Of a stretch of DNA of 32,062 nucleotides, positions 17,571 through 25,299 are shown piece after piece. How positions within the stretch are numbered: position 1 is the first letter of the stretch; the number at the start of each line of letters is the position of its first letter. The translations under genes and the position numbers were made by a program. Source of the DNA: JANOGU01 sp964602115 (GTDB taxonomy: Bacteria > Pseudomonadota > Alphaproteobacteria > Rhodobacterales > Rhodobacteraceae); NCBI GenBank assembly GCA_964602115.1, contig CAZRQN010000021.1, forward strand, positions 1 through 32,062, read 5' to 3'. The notes below the pieces were generated by a model that saw only the letters and a list, made by a program, of their open reading frames with translations, did not search any database and was not told the origin of the DNA.

Positions 17571-18634
17571 CTTTCGGGCCGGATACCGTTCGCCAGGCAG
17601 GCGAGCCAGAGATGCTTCAGCCATCCCGTTCCGCGCGGCACGCCCTTGCCGTGCAGAAGAACATGCGGCCCGATCCGCCGCGCAGCTTCGGACAGCGCCA
17701 CGGAAGCGGCCTCGTCAGCATCGCGCAGATAGACATCCGCCGCGACATGCTGGCAGCCCAGCGCGCCGAACCGCGACTGGAACCCGGGATAGGAGGCAAT
17801 GAGGATGGTTCCCGGCCGGCACTGCGCGCAGATCTGGCGCTCCAGCGCCATCAGCCCGTCATCGTCCTGCATCGGGCGGTAGAAATAGATCACGTCATAG
17901 TCGGCGTAGCCGTCAAAGGTGATGCCGTCGGCATGGAAGGCACGGCAGCGGCCGGCCCGCATGGCGTAGAAATTGGCGGTGGCGACCTCGACATAGCCCT
18001 GATCGTAGTCGAGCCCCTCGGCACGATCGAAGAACTCCGCAGCCAGCGCGACCTTCATCCCGCCGCCGCAGCCCACGTCCAGGAACGAGAACGGCCGGCG
18101 CTGACGCCGGGCCATGAGCAGCCGGCAGGCCAGATGCGCGCTCTGGACGAAATGGCCGACGCCAAGCGCGATATCGGGAAAGCAGCCGAGCGCCGCCGCC
18201 TCGGCTTTCTGCTGGGTCCGGTTCGCGGCGGCATGGGCATCGGTGAACACCTTGGTCAGAACCGATTCCTGGACGGCCCCGAGATCGAGCTTCGGTCGCC
18301 TCGCCGGTACCAGCGGCCATTCGTGGCCCGCGGCGCAATCATCCACCGCATCGTTGATGCGCGCCCAGTACTGCACCCGGGTGCGGACGGCGCGGATGAA
18401 CTCGTTCAGTTCCTCGGTCCTGGCGGTCCTTTCGGTCCTTATCGCCAGACGCCGCAGTTCGGTCAGCTCGACTGCGGCGGCGGTCTGGAGCCTGCGCAGC
18501 TCGGCGGCGGCAGCGGGGAGTTCGAAGCGCTCGTCCGGCGGGCGCCAGAGCGCGGCGGCGGCGTCCCGCGCCGGGCCCCGTGCCTGCTCCTCGATGGCCT
18601 CAATCCTGGCACGCACCCGCTCGGGCGATCGCAT
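17567..18634 (-). CDS. SAM-dependent methyltransferase with long helical N-terminal region
   Basis: A 355-residue protein. The SAM-binding loop is FLDVGCGGG (184-192), with an acidic residue at the end of strand 2 (GLDYDQGYVEVA, about 207-218) and a DVIYFYRP segment (247-254) in the motif IV position. Residues 1-140 are helical, Ala/Arg-rich and unlike a typical methyltransferase, so they may bind a partner or substrate. The acceptor is unknown. The start is ATG at 18632-18634, 70 bp from the divergent SHMT-like gene. The stop overlaps the end of the AlkB-like gene by 4 bp through a shared CTAG. Confidence 0.83.
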   Translation of the reverse strand: MRSPERVRARIEAIEEQARGPARDAAAALWRPPDERFELPAAAAELRRLQTAAAVELTELRRLAIRTERTARTEELNEFIRAVRTRVQYWARINDAVDDCAAGHEWPLVPARRPKLDLGAVQESVLTKVFTDAHAAANRTQQKAEAAALGCFPDIALGVGHFVQSAHLACRLLMARRQRRPFSFLDVGCGGGMKVALAAEFFDRAEGLDYDQGYVEVATANFYAMRAGRCRAFHADGITFDGYADYDVIYFYRPMQDDDGLMALERQICAQCRPGTILIASYPGFQSRFGALGCQHVAADVYLRDADEAASVALSEAARRIGPHVLLHGKGVPRGTGWLKHLWLACLANGIRPES

Positions 18635-18704
18635 CGTCTTGAATTCCGATTTGGCGAAAATCCGCGCCGCCCAGTAATACAGGGCCGATCACAGGAGTTC
18701 CACC

Positions 18705-20024
18705 ATGACCACGCTTGCCCCCCGCACCTGGGTTCCCGCCGCCGTGGAGGCGCATGTCCAGCGACTGGCGCTGGGCGTCGGGGCGCCGGATGCCGCCCTC
18801 TCGGGACGGATCGAGGCGCTGATCGAGCGGAACCTCGCCATCCATGACCGCGAATGCTTCAACCTCAATCCCGCCACCAACGTGATGAACCCACGGGCCG
18901 AAGCGGTCATGGCGCGCGGGCTGGGGAGCCGTCCGTCGCTGGGCTATCCGGGTGACAAGTACGAAATGGGGCTGGAGGCGATCGAGGAGATCGAGGTCCT
19001 TTGCGCCGCGCTGGCGGCCGAAGTGTTCGGCGCCAGCTTTGCCGAAGTGCGGGTCGGGTCGGGGGCGCTGGCCAATCTCTATGGGTTCATGGCCCTGGCC
19101 AGGCCCGGCGACACGATCATCGCCCCGCCGCCGGAGATCGGCGGCCATGTCACCCATCACGCCGCCGGCTGCGCCGGCCTTTACGGGCTGACCACCGTGC
19201 CGGCGCCGGTCGATGCCGCAGGCTACACGGTCGATGTGCCGGCGCTGGCCGAACTGGCCCGCAGGGTAAGGCCCAAGCTCATCACGCTGGGCGCCAGCCT
19301 GAACCTCTTCCCCCACCCCGTCCGGGCGGTCCGTGCCATCTGCGACGAAGTTGGCGCGGCGCTCCTCTTCGATGCGGCCCACCAGTGCGGGATGATTGCC
19401 GGCAAGACCTGGCCGAACCCTCTGGACGAGGGGGCGCATCTGATGACGATGAGCACCTACAAGAGCCTCGGCGGGCCGGCGGGCGGGCTGATCGTCACCA
19501 ATGACGCCGCTGTGGCCGAGAGACTGGACCGCATCGCCTTTCCCGGCCTGACCGCCAACTTCGACGCCGGAAAGACCGCCGCGCTGGCGATCACCCTGCT
19601 GGACTGGCGCGCCCATGGCGGGGCCTATGCTTCGGCGATGGTGGCGCTCTCCCGCGCACTTGCCCGGGCGCTGGCGGACCGTGGCCTGCCGGTCCATGCC
19701 ATCGACCGGGGGGCCACCACCTCGCACCAGTTTGCCGTCGAGGCGGCCGGGTTCGGGGGCGGGCAGGCGGCTTCGAAGCGCCTCAGGAAGGCCGGGTTCC
19801 TTGCCTGCGGGATCGGCCTTCCCGGACCGGGCGTTGAGGGCGACCTCAACGGCCTGCGGATCGGGACCCCGGAACTGGTGCGCCGGGGCGTGACCCTGGC
19901 CGACGTGCCGGCCCTGGCGGACCTGATCGCCGAGGGGTTGCGGGCGAACCGGCCCGAGGATGTGGCGCCGAGAACGGCCGCCCTCCGGGCACGGTTTTCG
20001 GGGCTGCATTTTATCACTCCGTGA
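18705..20024 (+). CDS. SHMT-fold PLP-dependent enzyme, altered catalytic motif
   Basis: A 439-residue fold-type I PLP enzyme related to serine hydroxymethyltransferase. The PLP lysine is K253 in STYKSLGGPAGGL (SHMT: THKTLRGPRGG), with DAAH at 223-226 matching the SHMT DxAH, and GYPGDKYEMG (80-89) matching its GYPGxRYYGG. The ASEN motif that supplies the catalytic Glu in SHMT is PATN here (57-60), so Glu is replaced by Thr. That argues against ordinary serine/tetrahydrofolate activity and points to an aldolase or transaldolase, or another amino-acid reaction. GGAG at good spacing precedes ATG 18705. A terminator follows the stop. Confidence 0.85.
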   Translation: MTTLAPRTWVPAAVEAHVQRLALGVGAPDAALSGRIEALIERNLAIHDRECFNLNPATNVMNPRAEAVMARGLGSRPSLGYPGDKYEMGLEAIEEIEVLCAALAAEVFGASFAEVRVGSGALANLYGFMALARPGDTIIAPPPEIGGHVTHHAAGCAGLYGLTTVPAPVDAAGYTVDVPALAELARRVRPKLITLGASLNLFPHPVRAVRAICDEVGAALLFDAAHQCGMIAGKTWPNPLDEGAHLMTMSTYKSLGGPAGGLIVTNDAAVAERLDRIAFPGLTANFDAGKTAALAITLLDWRAHGGAYASAMVALSRALARALADRGLPVHAIDRGATTSHQFAVEAAGFGGGQAASKRLRKAGFLACGIGLPGPGVEGDLNGLRIGTPELVRRGVTLADVPALADLIAEGLRANRPEDVAPRTAALRARFSGLHFITP

Positions 20025-20025
20025 G

Positions 20026-20050
20026 GCGTCACACGGTGGGACGCTTTTTT
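20026..20050 (+). terminator. Rho-independent terminator of the SHMT-like gene
   Basis: Begins 2 bp after the stop codon. GCGTC pairs with GACGC, then one A-G mismatch, then CA with TG around a CGG loop, followed directly by six T residues (20045-20050). Confidence 0.85.
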
Positions 20051-20213
20051 AGTTGAGCGATTCCATGGGCTTGCGCTGATTCGGCAAGGGTTAGGTAAGG
20101 ACTGTGGCGAAGTTGATGCTGCGCCCGGGGCCCTGCCCGCCTTGCCATGCCGGGCAATCGGCGATCTGCACGGGGGGACCGCACCATCCGCGACGCGCGT
20201 GCCCCCCACCCTC

Positions 20214-20236
20214 TCCCTCCCCACAAGGGGGAGGGA
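20214..20236. repeat. GC-rich intergenic palindrome
   Basis: TCCCTCCCC and GGGGAGGGA form a perfect 9-bp stem around the 5-base loop ACAAG. Such CCCTCCCC/GGGGAGGG elements occur repeatedly between genes in many alphaproteobacterial genomes; here only one copy is visible, so repeat status is inferred. Confidence 0.5.
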
Positions 20237-20312
20237 AGCGTCCATCTCCGACCGGGATCGCCGGGATCGCTGGCCTTCCGCCGCACCAGCCTCGTTCTTT
20301 TCAATGTCAGCA

Positions 20313-20341
20313 ATTCGTTATATAAGTGATTCGTTACATAA
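20313..20341 (+). promoter_or_regulatory. Likely ArsR-family operator: 13-bp direct repeat
   Basis: ATTCGTTATATAA (20313-20325) and ATTCGTTACATAA (20329-20341) match at 12 of 13 bases with a 16-bp period. The first contains the palindrome TTATATAA. The site ends 12 bp before the ArsR start codon, where a repressor would block its own promoter, and its AT content stands out sharply from its surroundings. Binding by the ArsR product is inferred. Confidence 0.6.
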
Positions 20342-20353
20342 TGGACCACCGCC

Positions 20354-20716
20354 GTGACCGCGCTCGACCAGTCCTTCGCCGCCCTTGCCGACCCGACTCG
20401 CCGCGCCATCGTGGCGCGGCTGGCGCAGGGCGAGGCGACGGTGCAGGAGCTTTCACGGCCGTTTCCGATGAGCCAGCCGGCGATCAGCCGCCATCTGAAG
20501 GTGCTGGAGGAGGCGGGGCTGATCGAGACCCGCATTGACGGCACCGCCCGCCCCCGCCGGCTGAAGGCCGAAGCGGTCGAAAGGCTCTGGGACTGGCTCG
20601 GCCAGTACCGGGCGCTCTGGGAAGCGAGATTTGCCGAAATGGACCGGGTGCTTGACAGCCTCGGCGACGAGACCGGGCGGCCCCCGGCCGGGAAAACCGA
20701 AGGGAATCGCGCATGA
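20354..20716 (+). CDS. ArsR-family winged-helix transcription regulator
   Basis: A 120-residue small repressor. The N-terminal ALADPTRRAIVARLAQGE and recognition-helix region FPMSQPAISRHLKVLEEAGLI are classic ArsR. No metal-binding cysteines are visible, so it is not a metal sensor of the ArsR/SmtB kind. It belongs to the group commonly paired with an SRPBCC/AHSA1 gene, as here. The start is GTG 20354, which begins directly at the ArsR domain; the same frame could be opened slightly upstream but would overlap the operator. It overlaps the following SRPBCC gene by 4 bp (ATGA). Autorepression at the direct repeat just upstream is likely. Confidence 0.92.
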   Translation: MTALDQSFAALADPTRRAIVARLAQGEATVQELSRPFPMSQPAISRHLKVLEEAGLIETRIDGTARPRRLKAEAVERLWDWLGQYRALWEARFAEMDRVLDSLGDETGRPPAGKTEGNRA

Positions 20717-21198
20717 CCATGGCCCTCGACCTGACCAAGATGCAGCTGGTGATGGAGGGCGAGACCGACATCATCATCCGCCGCGACTTCAGCCATCCGC
20801 CGGCCCGCGTCTGGCGGGCGCTGACCGAGCCGGCGCTGCTCCGCCAATGGATGGCGGTGGAGCGCTTTCCGATGACGCGCTGCGAAGTGGACCTGCGGCC
20901 CGGCGGCAGCTTTCACTATGAATGGGCCAATGGCGAGGGGCATTCCTTTTTCTTCTCGGGGCCGTTCCTTACCCTCGATCCCCCGCATCGCATGGTCCAT
21001 GTCGAGCATTTCAACGGCGACACGGCGATGGCGGCCGAAATCACCACCGAGCTTGCCGCGCTGGGAACAGGCACGCGGATGACCATGCGGATGCACTATG
21101 CCGATGCCGAAGCCCGGGCTGCCGCCATTGCCACCGGCATGACCGACGGGATGGACGAGGTCTATGCCCGGCTGGAGGCCTTGTCGCTCGTGGACTGA
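20713..21198 (+). CDS. SRPBCC / AHSA1-like domain protein
   Basis: A 161-residue single-domain protein with the START/Bet v1-like fold that holds a hydrophobic ligand. IIIRRDFSHPPARVWRALTEP near the N terminus (about residues 16-36) and a following LLRQWM segment are typical of the AHSA1 family. It starts in the ATGA overlap with the ArsR regulator, so both are made together. Pairs like this are very common in alphaproteobacteria, but the ligand and physiological role are not known; the regulator may respond to the same compound. It converges on the LysR gene with a 25-bp gap. Confidence 0.9.
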   Translation: MTMALDLTKMQLVMEGETDIIIRRDFSHPPARVWRALTEPALLRQWMAVERFPMTRCEVDLRPGGSFHYEWANGEGHSFFFSGPFLTLDPPHRMVHVEHFNGDTAMAAEITTELAALGTGTRMTMRMHYADAEARAAAIATGMTDGMDEVYARLEALSLVD

Positions 21199-21223
21199 CC
21201 GGCGGCGCCCCGGGGACGCGCGC

Positions 21224-22129
21224 CTATCCGGCGCGTTCCTGCCCCAGGCCGGCGTCCGCAATCTCGCGTTTCAGCCAGCTGCGGAAGTGGCGGGCGGGTG
21301 GCGGCAGGCTCCGCCCCTCGGCGGTGACGAACCAGTAGGCGTTGCTGGTGGCGCGGCGGCGGCCGAAGGGCTCGACCAGCCGCCCATGCGCCACGGCGTC
21401 CACGGCCAGCGCCTCGAAGGTGAGAAAGACGCCGCTGCCGGAGATGGCCGCGTCAAGACAGAGGGCGGCATCCGAAAAGACCGGACCGTCCGGAAGCTGC
21501 GCCGCTGCCGGTTCGCCGGGCGCCAGCCAGTCGGACCAGCCGTAGTTGGCCTGGGGCTCGCGGATGATCGGGACATGCAGGAGATCCGCCGGGGAGGAAA
21601 GGCGCGTCGCCAGAGGCGGGGCGCAGACGGGAAAGACGACCTGCGGGAAAAGCCGCTCCAGCGCCACGCCGGGCCAGGCGCCGGGTCCGAGACGCAGGCA
21701 GAGATCCACCCCGCCCCGCCCGGGATCGACCAGCCCGACGCTGGCGTCGAGCCGTACCTTGACCCCGGGATGCGCGGCCTGAAAGGCGGGCAGGCGCCAG
21801 ATCAGCCAGCGCGCCGCAAAGATCGGCGCGACGGACACCGTCAGCACGTCGTCGCGCATATCCTCTGCCAGCGTCATAGCTTGCGCGAGGTGGGCAAAGC
21901 CTGCGGAAAGCTCGGCGCAGATCGGTTGCGCCCGCGCGGTGGGACGCATCGCCCTCGGGCCGCGCTCGAACAGGGCGAAGCCCAGCACCGCCTCGGCACC
22001 CGTCACCTGCTGGCTGACGGCGCCGGGACTGACGCGAAGCTCCTCCGCAGCCCGGGCCAGGGAGCCGAGGCGGGCCACCGCCTCGACGGCGCGCAGGGCG
22101 CGGAGCGGCAGTCGATTGAGGTTCTGCAT
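21224..22129 (-). CDS. LysR-family transcription regulator (GcvA-like)
   Basis: A 301-residue regulator. The N-terminal winged helix covers about residues 5-65 (LRALRAVEAVARLGSLARAA, then SPGAVSQQVTGAEAVLG), followed by the two-lobed effector-binding domain. The DNA-binding part and the sequence PIFAARWLIWRLPAF resemble the GcvA/AmpR branch. It is divergent from a 59-residue protein, and two inverted repeats lie between them, one overlapping its own start codon; this fits self-repression together with control of the divergent gene. The effector is unknown. Confidence 0.93.
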   Translation of the reverse strand: MQNLNRLPLRALRAVEAVARLGSLARAAEELRVSPGAVSQQVTGAEAVLGFALFERGPRAMRPTARAQPICAELSAGFAHLAQAMTLAEDMRDDVLTVSVAPIFAARWLIWRLPAFQAAHPGVKVRLDASVGLVDPGRGGVDLCLRLGPGAWPGVALERLFPQVVFPVCAPPLATRLSSPADLLHVPIIREPQANYGWSDWLAPGEPAAAQLPDGPVFSDAALCLDAAISGSGVFLTFEALAVDAVAHGRLVEPFGRRRATSNAYWFVTAEGRSLPPPARHFRSWLKREIADAGLGQERAG

Positions 22130-22143
22130 TCAGTTTTCCTGAA
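22129..22143. promoter_or_regulatory. Inverted repeat over the LysR start
   Basis: TTCAG-N5-CTGAA is perfectly symmetric and touches the first base of the LysR start codon. It may be an autoregulatory site; binding is not shown. Confidence 0.4.
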
Positions 22144-22190
22144 CCCAGCCGCAGGAGGACTCCCTGGCGGGGACCCGACCGAAAGTGCAG

Positions 22191-22208
22191 GTTCTTATGC
22201 ATCAGAAC
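22191..22208. promoter_or_regulatory. 18-bp near-palindrome, candidate LysR operator
   Basis: GTTCTTATGCATCAGAAC is symmetric at 16 of 18 positions around ATGCAT. It lies between the LysR gene and the divergent 59-aa gene, ending 13 bp before the latter's ATG. LysR regulators usually bind such dyads in the divergent gap. The position, close to the start codon, would suit repression of the small gene. Confidence 0.55.
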
Positions 22209-22221
22209 ACAGGAATGCGCC

Positions 22222-22401
22222 ATGAGATTTCTTGGACGCCTATTCAGACAGGATGAAAGCGATGCCCCGGCATCCATGGAGCCGCTGGACCATCCCGAAC
22301 TGCGCCGGATGAGCCTGCGCGAGCTTGCCGACCTGCCCCTGCAGCGGCCCGCACAACTTACGGAGGCGGAATTCCTCCGCCCGCCGGGCCGGGCGCTGTG
22401 A
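22222..22401 (+). CDS. Small 59-residue protein divergent from LysR
   Basis: A short gene with good support: AGGA sits 7 bp before ATG 22222, it fills the space between the LysR gene and the convergent ThDP-enzyme gene, and it follows a palindromic operator candidate. The product begins MRFLGRLFRQDE (basic, amphipathic), and the middle LRRMSLRELADLPL recalls the RELADLGL helix of DUF1127 proteins, although the match is too short for assignment. There is no signal peptide or membrane span. Function unknown; it is probably the main target of the LysR regulator. Confidence 0.65.
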   Translation: MRFLGRLFRQDESDAPASMEPLDHPELRRMSLRELADLPLQRPAQLTEAEFLRPPGRAL

Positions 22402-22420
22402 GCGGTGGGAGGCGCCGGGG

Positions 22421-23965
22421 TCAGCAGGCGACTTCGATCAGGCGCGGGCCGGGCTGCGCCATCGCTCCGGCAAAGGCGGCGTTGAAGCTTTCCATGTCGG
22501 TGGCGCGGCTGGCCTTGACCCCGTGGCCCTGCGCCAGCGCCACCCAGTCGAGCGTCGGGCCTTCGACGTTGAACATGCGTGCCGCGTTGGCGCCGATCTC
22601 GGTCACGCCGACCGCCGCCACCTCGTCGCGCAGGATCTGGTAGCCGCGATTGGCGAGCAGGACGACCGTCACGTCCAGCCGCTCGCGCGCCATCGTCCAC
22701 AGCGATTGCAGCGTGTACATGGCCGAGCCGTCGCCCTGCAGGACCACGACCTTGCGCTCCGGGCAGGCCAGGGCCGCGCCGGTGGCGCAGGGCAGGCCGA
22801 AGCCGATCGAGCCGCCGGTGATCGTCAGCATGTCGTGCCCGCGCGCCCGGACCAGCGCCGGGGCAAAACTGGCAAAGCCGGTGATGCTCTCGTCCACCAC
22901 CACGGCGTTCTCGGGCAGGAGCGCGGCCACCGACTGGCTGATGCCCGCCATCGTCGGCGTGCCCTGTGCCGGCGCCGGCAGGTTTAGGGGCACGAAGTCC
23001 TCCGGCGCGAGTTCAGCCTCGCCGGTTTCCGCCGCCAGGGCGCGCAGGGTCCAGTCGATGTCCATCTCGCGGGAGCAGAGGTCGATCAGGCGGGTATCGG
23101 GATCGTCGGGGGTGGAGGGCTTGCCGGGATAGGCGAAGAACCCCGCCGGCCGCGAGGTGCCGCAGAGGACCAGTGCCGGGGCGCCCTTGAGGAGCGCGAT
23201 GTTGTTGTCAATCCGGTAGGACATGCGCTCGACCCTCACCGCGCCGGCACCCTGGCGGAAGCGGGAGGCGAAGAACGGCTGCATCAGCCGGGCGCCGGCG
23301 GCCTTGGTCAGGCGTTTGGCGAGCAGGCCGAGGTCGGACCACAGGACCGGGCCATCGACTAGCAGAACCGCCCCGGGCTGGCGCAGGGCGCGGGCGGCGG
23401 CGGCGATCTCCCCCTGCGACGGGCGGCGCAGCGGCGGGGGCGGCGGGGCTTCGGCCAAGCCCTCTGCCGCCTCCCAGGCCATGTTGGCGGGCAGGATCAG
23501 GGTGGCGATCTGGCCGTTCTTCGCCCGCGCCGCCTGGATCGCCTCGGCCCCGTCCTGCGCCACGCGGCCGGACTCGAAGGTCACGCGGGTCCAGTGCGAG
23601 ACGGTGCGGCTGATGCCGGCGGTGTCGCCCTTCAGCGGTGCCTCGAAGCGCAGGTGATAGTCGGCATGGTCGCCCATGATGTTCAGCACCCCGCTCTGCG
23701 CCTTGCGCGCATTGTGCAGGTTGGCGAAGGCATTGCCGAAACCGGGTGCGAGGTGGAGCAGCGTCGCCGCGACCTCGCCCGACATGCGGAAATAGCCGTC
23801 CGCCGCGCCGGAGACGCCCCCTTCGAACAGGCAGAGGATGCAGCGCATCTCGGGATAGCGGTCGAGCGCGGCGACGAAGTGCATCTCGGAGGTGCCGGGA
23901 TTGGCGAAGCAGAGCCGCACGCCGCTGGCCAGAAGCGTCCGTACCAGTGTTTCCGCGCCGTTCAT
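22421..23965 (-). CDS. Thiamine-diphosphate enzyme of the acetolactate synthase/benzoylformate decarboxylase family
   Basis: A 514-residue enzyme. E48 in LFEGGVSGAADGYFR is in the place of the catalytic Glu that activates ThDP; the ThDP/Mg motif runs from GDG (411-413) to N439 (GDGSAMYTLQSLW, then LLANRGYQIL). The central domain (about 180-340) is present but shows no clear FAD motif. It is often annotated as acetolactate synthase large subunit, but there is no small subunit nearby and it is shorter than IlvB, so a decarboxylase or carboligase on another 2-oxo acid is equally possible. ATG 23963-23965 has GGAG 5 bp upstream. It lies downstream of ccrM but behind a strong terminator. Confidence 0.86.
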   Translation of the reverse strand: MNGAETLVRTLLASGVRLCFANPGTSEMHFVAALDRYPEMRCILCLFEGGVSGAADGYFRMSGEVAATLLHLAPGFGNAFANLHNARKAQSGVLNIMGDHADYHLRFEAPLKGDTAGISRTVSHWTRVTFESGRVAQDGAEAIQAARAKNGQIATLILPANMAWEAAEGLAEAPPPPPLRRPSQGEIAAAARALRQPGAVLLVDGPVLWSDLGLLAKRLTKAAGARLMQPFFASRFRQGAGAVRVERMSYRIDNNIALLKGAPALVLCGTSRPAGFFAYPGKPSTPDDPDTRLIDLCSREMDIDWTLRALAAETGEAELAPEDFVPLNLPAPAQGTPTMAGISQSVAALLPENAVVVDESITGFASFAPALVRARGHDMLTITGGSIGFGLPCATGAALACPERKVVVLQGDGSAMYTLQSLWTMARERLDVTVVLLANRGYQILRDEVAAVGVTEIGANAARMFNVEGPTLDWVALAQGHGVKASRATDMESFNAAFAGAMAQPGPRLIEVAC

Positions 23966-24029
23966 GCTGGCTCCATCAATTTCCTGCGGCAAGGAGGGCG
24001 GATTTCGCCGGCGAATTCAACGGGGGGTG

Positions 24030-24063
24030 AAGAAAAGGCCCCGCCGTGCGGACACGGCGGGGC
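24030..24063 (-). terminator. Rho-independent terminator of ccrM
   Basis: Perfect 11-bp stem (24038-24048 with 24053-24063) around a 4-base loop, followed on the minus strand by CTTTTCTTC. It lies 64 bp after the ccrM stop and isolates it from the ThDP-enzyme gene. Confidence 0.82.
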
Positions 24064-24126
24064 AGTGGCGCTGCGGGGCGGGCCGCAGCGCTGGCAAACC
24101 TTGGATCTTCGGAACCCTGGCAGGGG

Positions 24127-25236
24127 TCAGGAGGCGTCGGCCTCCATCTCGGCGCGGATCTGCTGGCGCAGCACGTCGATGGAGACATCCATCCCGTCGC
24201 GGCGGAAATGCCAGTAGGTCCAGCCGTTGCAGGAGGGCGCGCGTTCGATATGCGCCCCGACCTGATGGATCGAGCCGGTGATCCCGTCGGCCGACAGCGT
24301 GCCATCGGCGCGGATGCGGGCCCTGTGCTTGCGCGGGCCGACAAGTTCCTCTCCCGGGCGCAAGAGGCCGCGTTCCACCACCTGGCCGAAGGGCACGCGC
24401 GGCTCGGCGCGTTTGGAGCCGGTGAAGGCCAGCGCCGAGGCGTCATAGGCGCGCACCTTCGCCAGCCGGGCCTCGGCCGCCTTGCGGTAGCCTTCCTCGC
24501 GCTCGATGCCGATCCACTGGCGGCCGAGCATCTTGGCCACCGCCCCGGTGGTGCCGGTGCCGAAGAACGGGTCGAGCACGACATCGCCGGGCGAGGTGGT
24601 GGCCATCAGCACCCGGTAGAGAAGCGCCTCGGGCTTTTGCGTCGGATGGGCCTTGGCGCCGTCCTCGTCCTTCAGCCGCTCGTGCCCGGTGCAGAGCGGC
24701 AGCACCCAGTCCGAGCGCAGCTGCACGCCGTCATTGGCGGCCTTAGCGGCCTCGTAGTTGAACGTGTAGCGCGAGTTTTCCTGCCGCGCCGCCCAGATCA
24801 GCGTTTCATGCGCATTGGTCAGCCGCTTGCCGCGAAAGTTGGGCATCGGATTGGTCTTGCGCCAGACGACATCGTTGAGGAGCCAGAAGCCCGCGTCCTG
24901 CATCGCCGCGCCGACACGGAAGATGTTGTGGTACGAGCCGATGACCCAGATCGCGCCATCCGGCTTCAGCACCCGGCGCGCGGCGGCCAGCCAGTCGCGG
25001 GTGAAGCGGTCGTAGGTCTCGAAACTGGCGAACTGGTCCCAGGCGTCATCCACCGCATCGACGCGGGAATTGTCGGGACGGTGCAGCTCGCCCTTGAGCT
25101 GCAGGTTATAGGGCGGATCGGCGAAGATCAGATCGACGCTGGCCTCCGGCAGGCTGCGCATGACCTCGGCGCAATCGCCGGCGAGGATCGTGTTCAGCGG
25201 CAGCCCTGAGGCCCCACCTGCGGCGGATTTCACCAT
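24127..25236 (-). CDS. ccrM: Cell-cycle adenine-N6 DNA methyltransferase, CcrM type (GANTC)
   Basis: Methylates adenine in GANTC; in alphaproteobacteria this couples replication to transcription. In the 369-residue protein the catalytic motif is DPPY (40-43, in FADPPYNLQLKG) and the SAM-binding motif DPFFGTGTTG is at 222-231, so it is a beta-class enzyme (catalytic motif first). The C-terminal 80 residues (from GPRKHRARIRADGT) form the CcrM-specific extension that reads DNA. Caulobacter CcrM is 358 residues. The ATG at 25234-25236 fits the family start; a TTG at 25281 would add 15 residues but lacks an SD. rnhB lies directly upstream, as often seen in this class. Confidence 0.94.
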   Translation of the reverse strand: MVKSAAGGASGLPLNTILAGDCAEVMRSLPEASVDLIFADPPYNLQLKGELHRPDNSRVDAVDDAWDQFASFETYDRFTRDWLAAARRVLKPDGAIWVIGSYHNIFRVGAAMQDAGFWLLNDVVWRKTNPMPNFRGKRLTNAHETLIWAARQENSRYTFNYEAAKAANDGVQLRSDWVLPLCTGHERLKDEDGAKAHPTQKPEALLYRVLMATTSPGDVVLDPFFGTGTTGAVAKMLGRQWIGIEREEGYRKAAEARLAKVRAYDASALAFTGSKRAEPRVPFGQVVERGLLRPGEELVGPRKHRARIRADGTLSADGITGSIHQVGAHIERAPSCNGWTYWHFRRDGMDVSIDVLRQQIRAEMEADAS

Positions 25237-25299
25237 CTCTGCCCTCTGCCCTGGTCCCGGATCTGTGCCGGTTGTTGTCAACGAAGATGGGGGAGAGGT

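Larger units (their letters stand above)
20025..20353. other. 329-bp intergenic region with terminator, palindrome and operator
   Basis: No coding sequence supported on either strand. It holds a terminator at its left end, a 9-bp-stem palindrome near the middle (20214-20236), and an AT-rich 13-bp direct repeat next to the ArsR start at its right end. The stretch between 20051 and 20200 shows nothing I can name. Confidence 0.7.

Noticed and set aside
20029..21261. 410-codon minus-strand frame opposite the ArsR/SRPBCC genes
   Set aside because: Antisense to two recognised genes and crosses the operator and terminator region; no domain seen.
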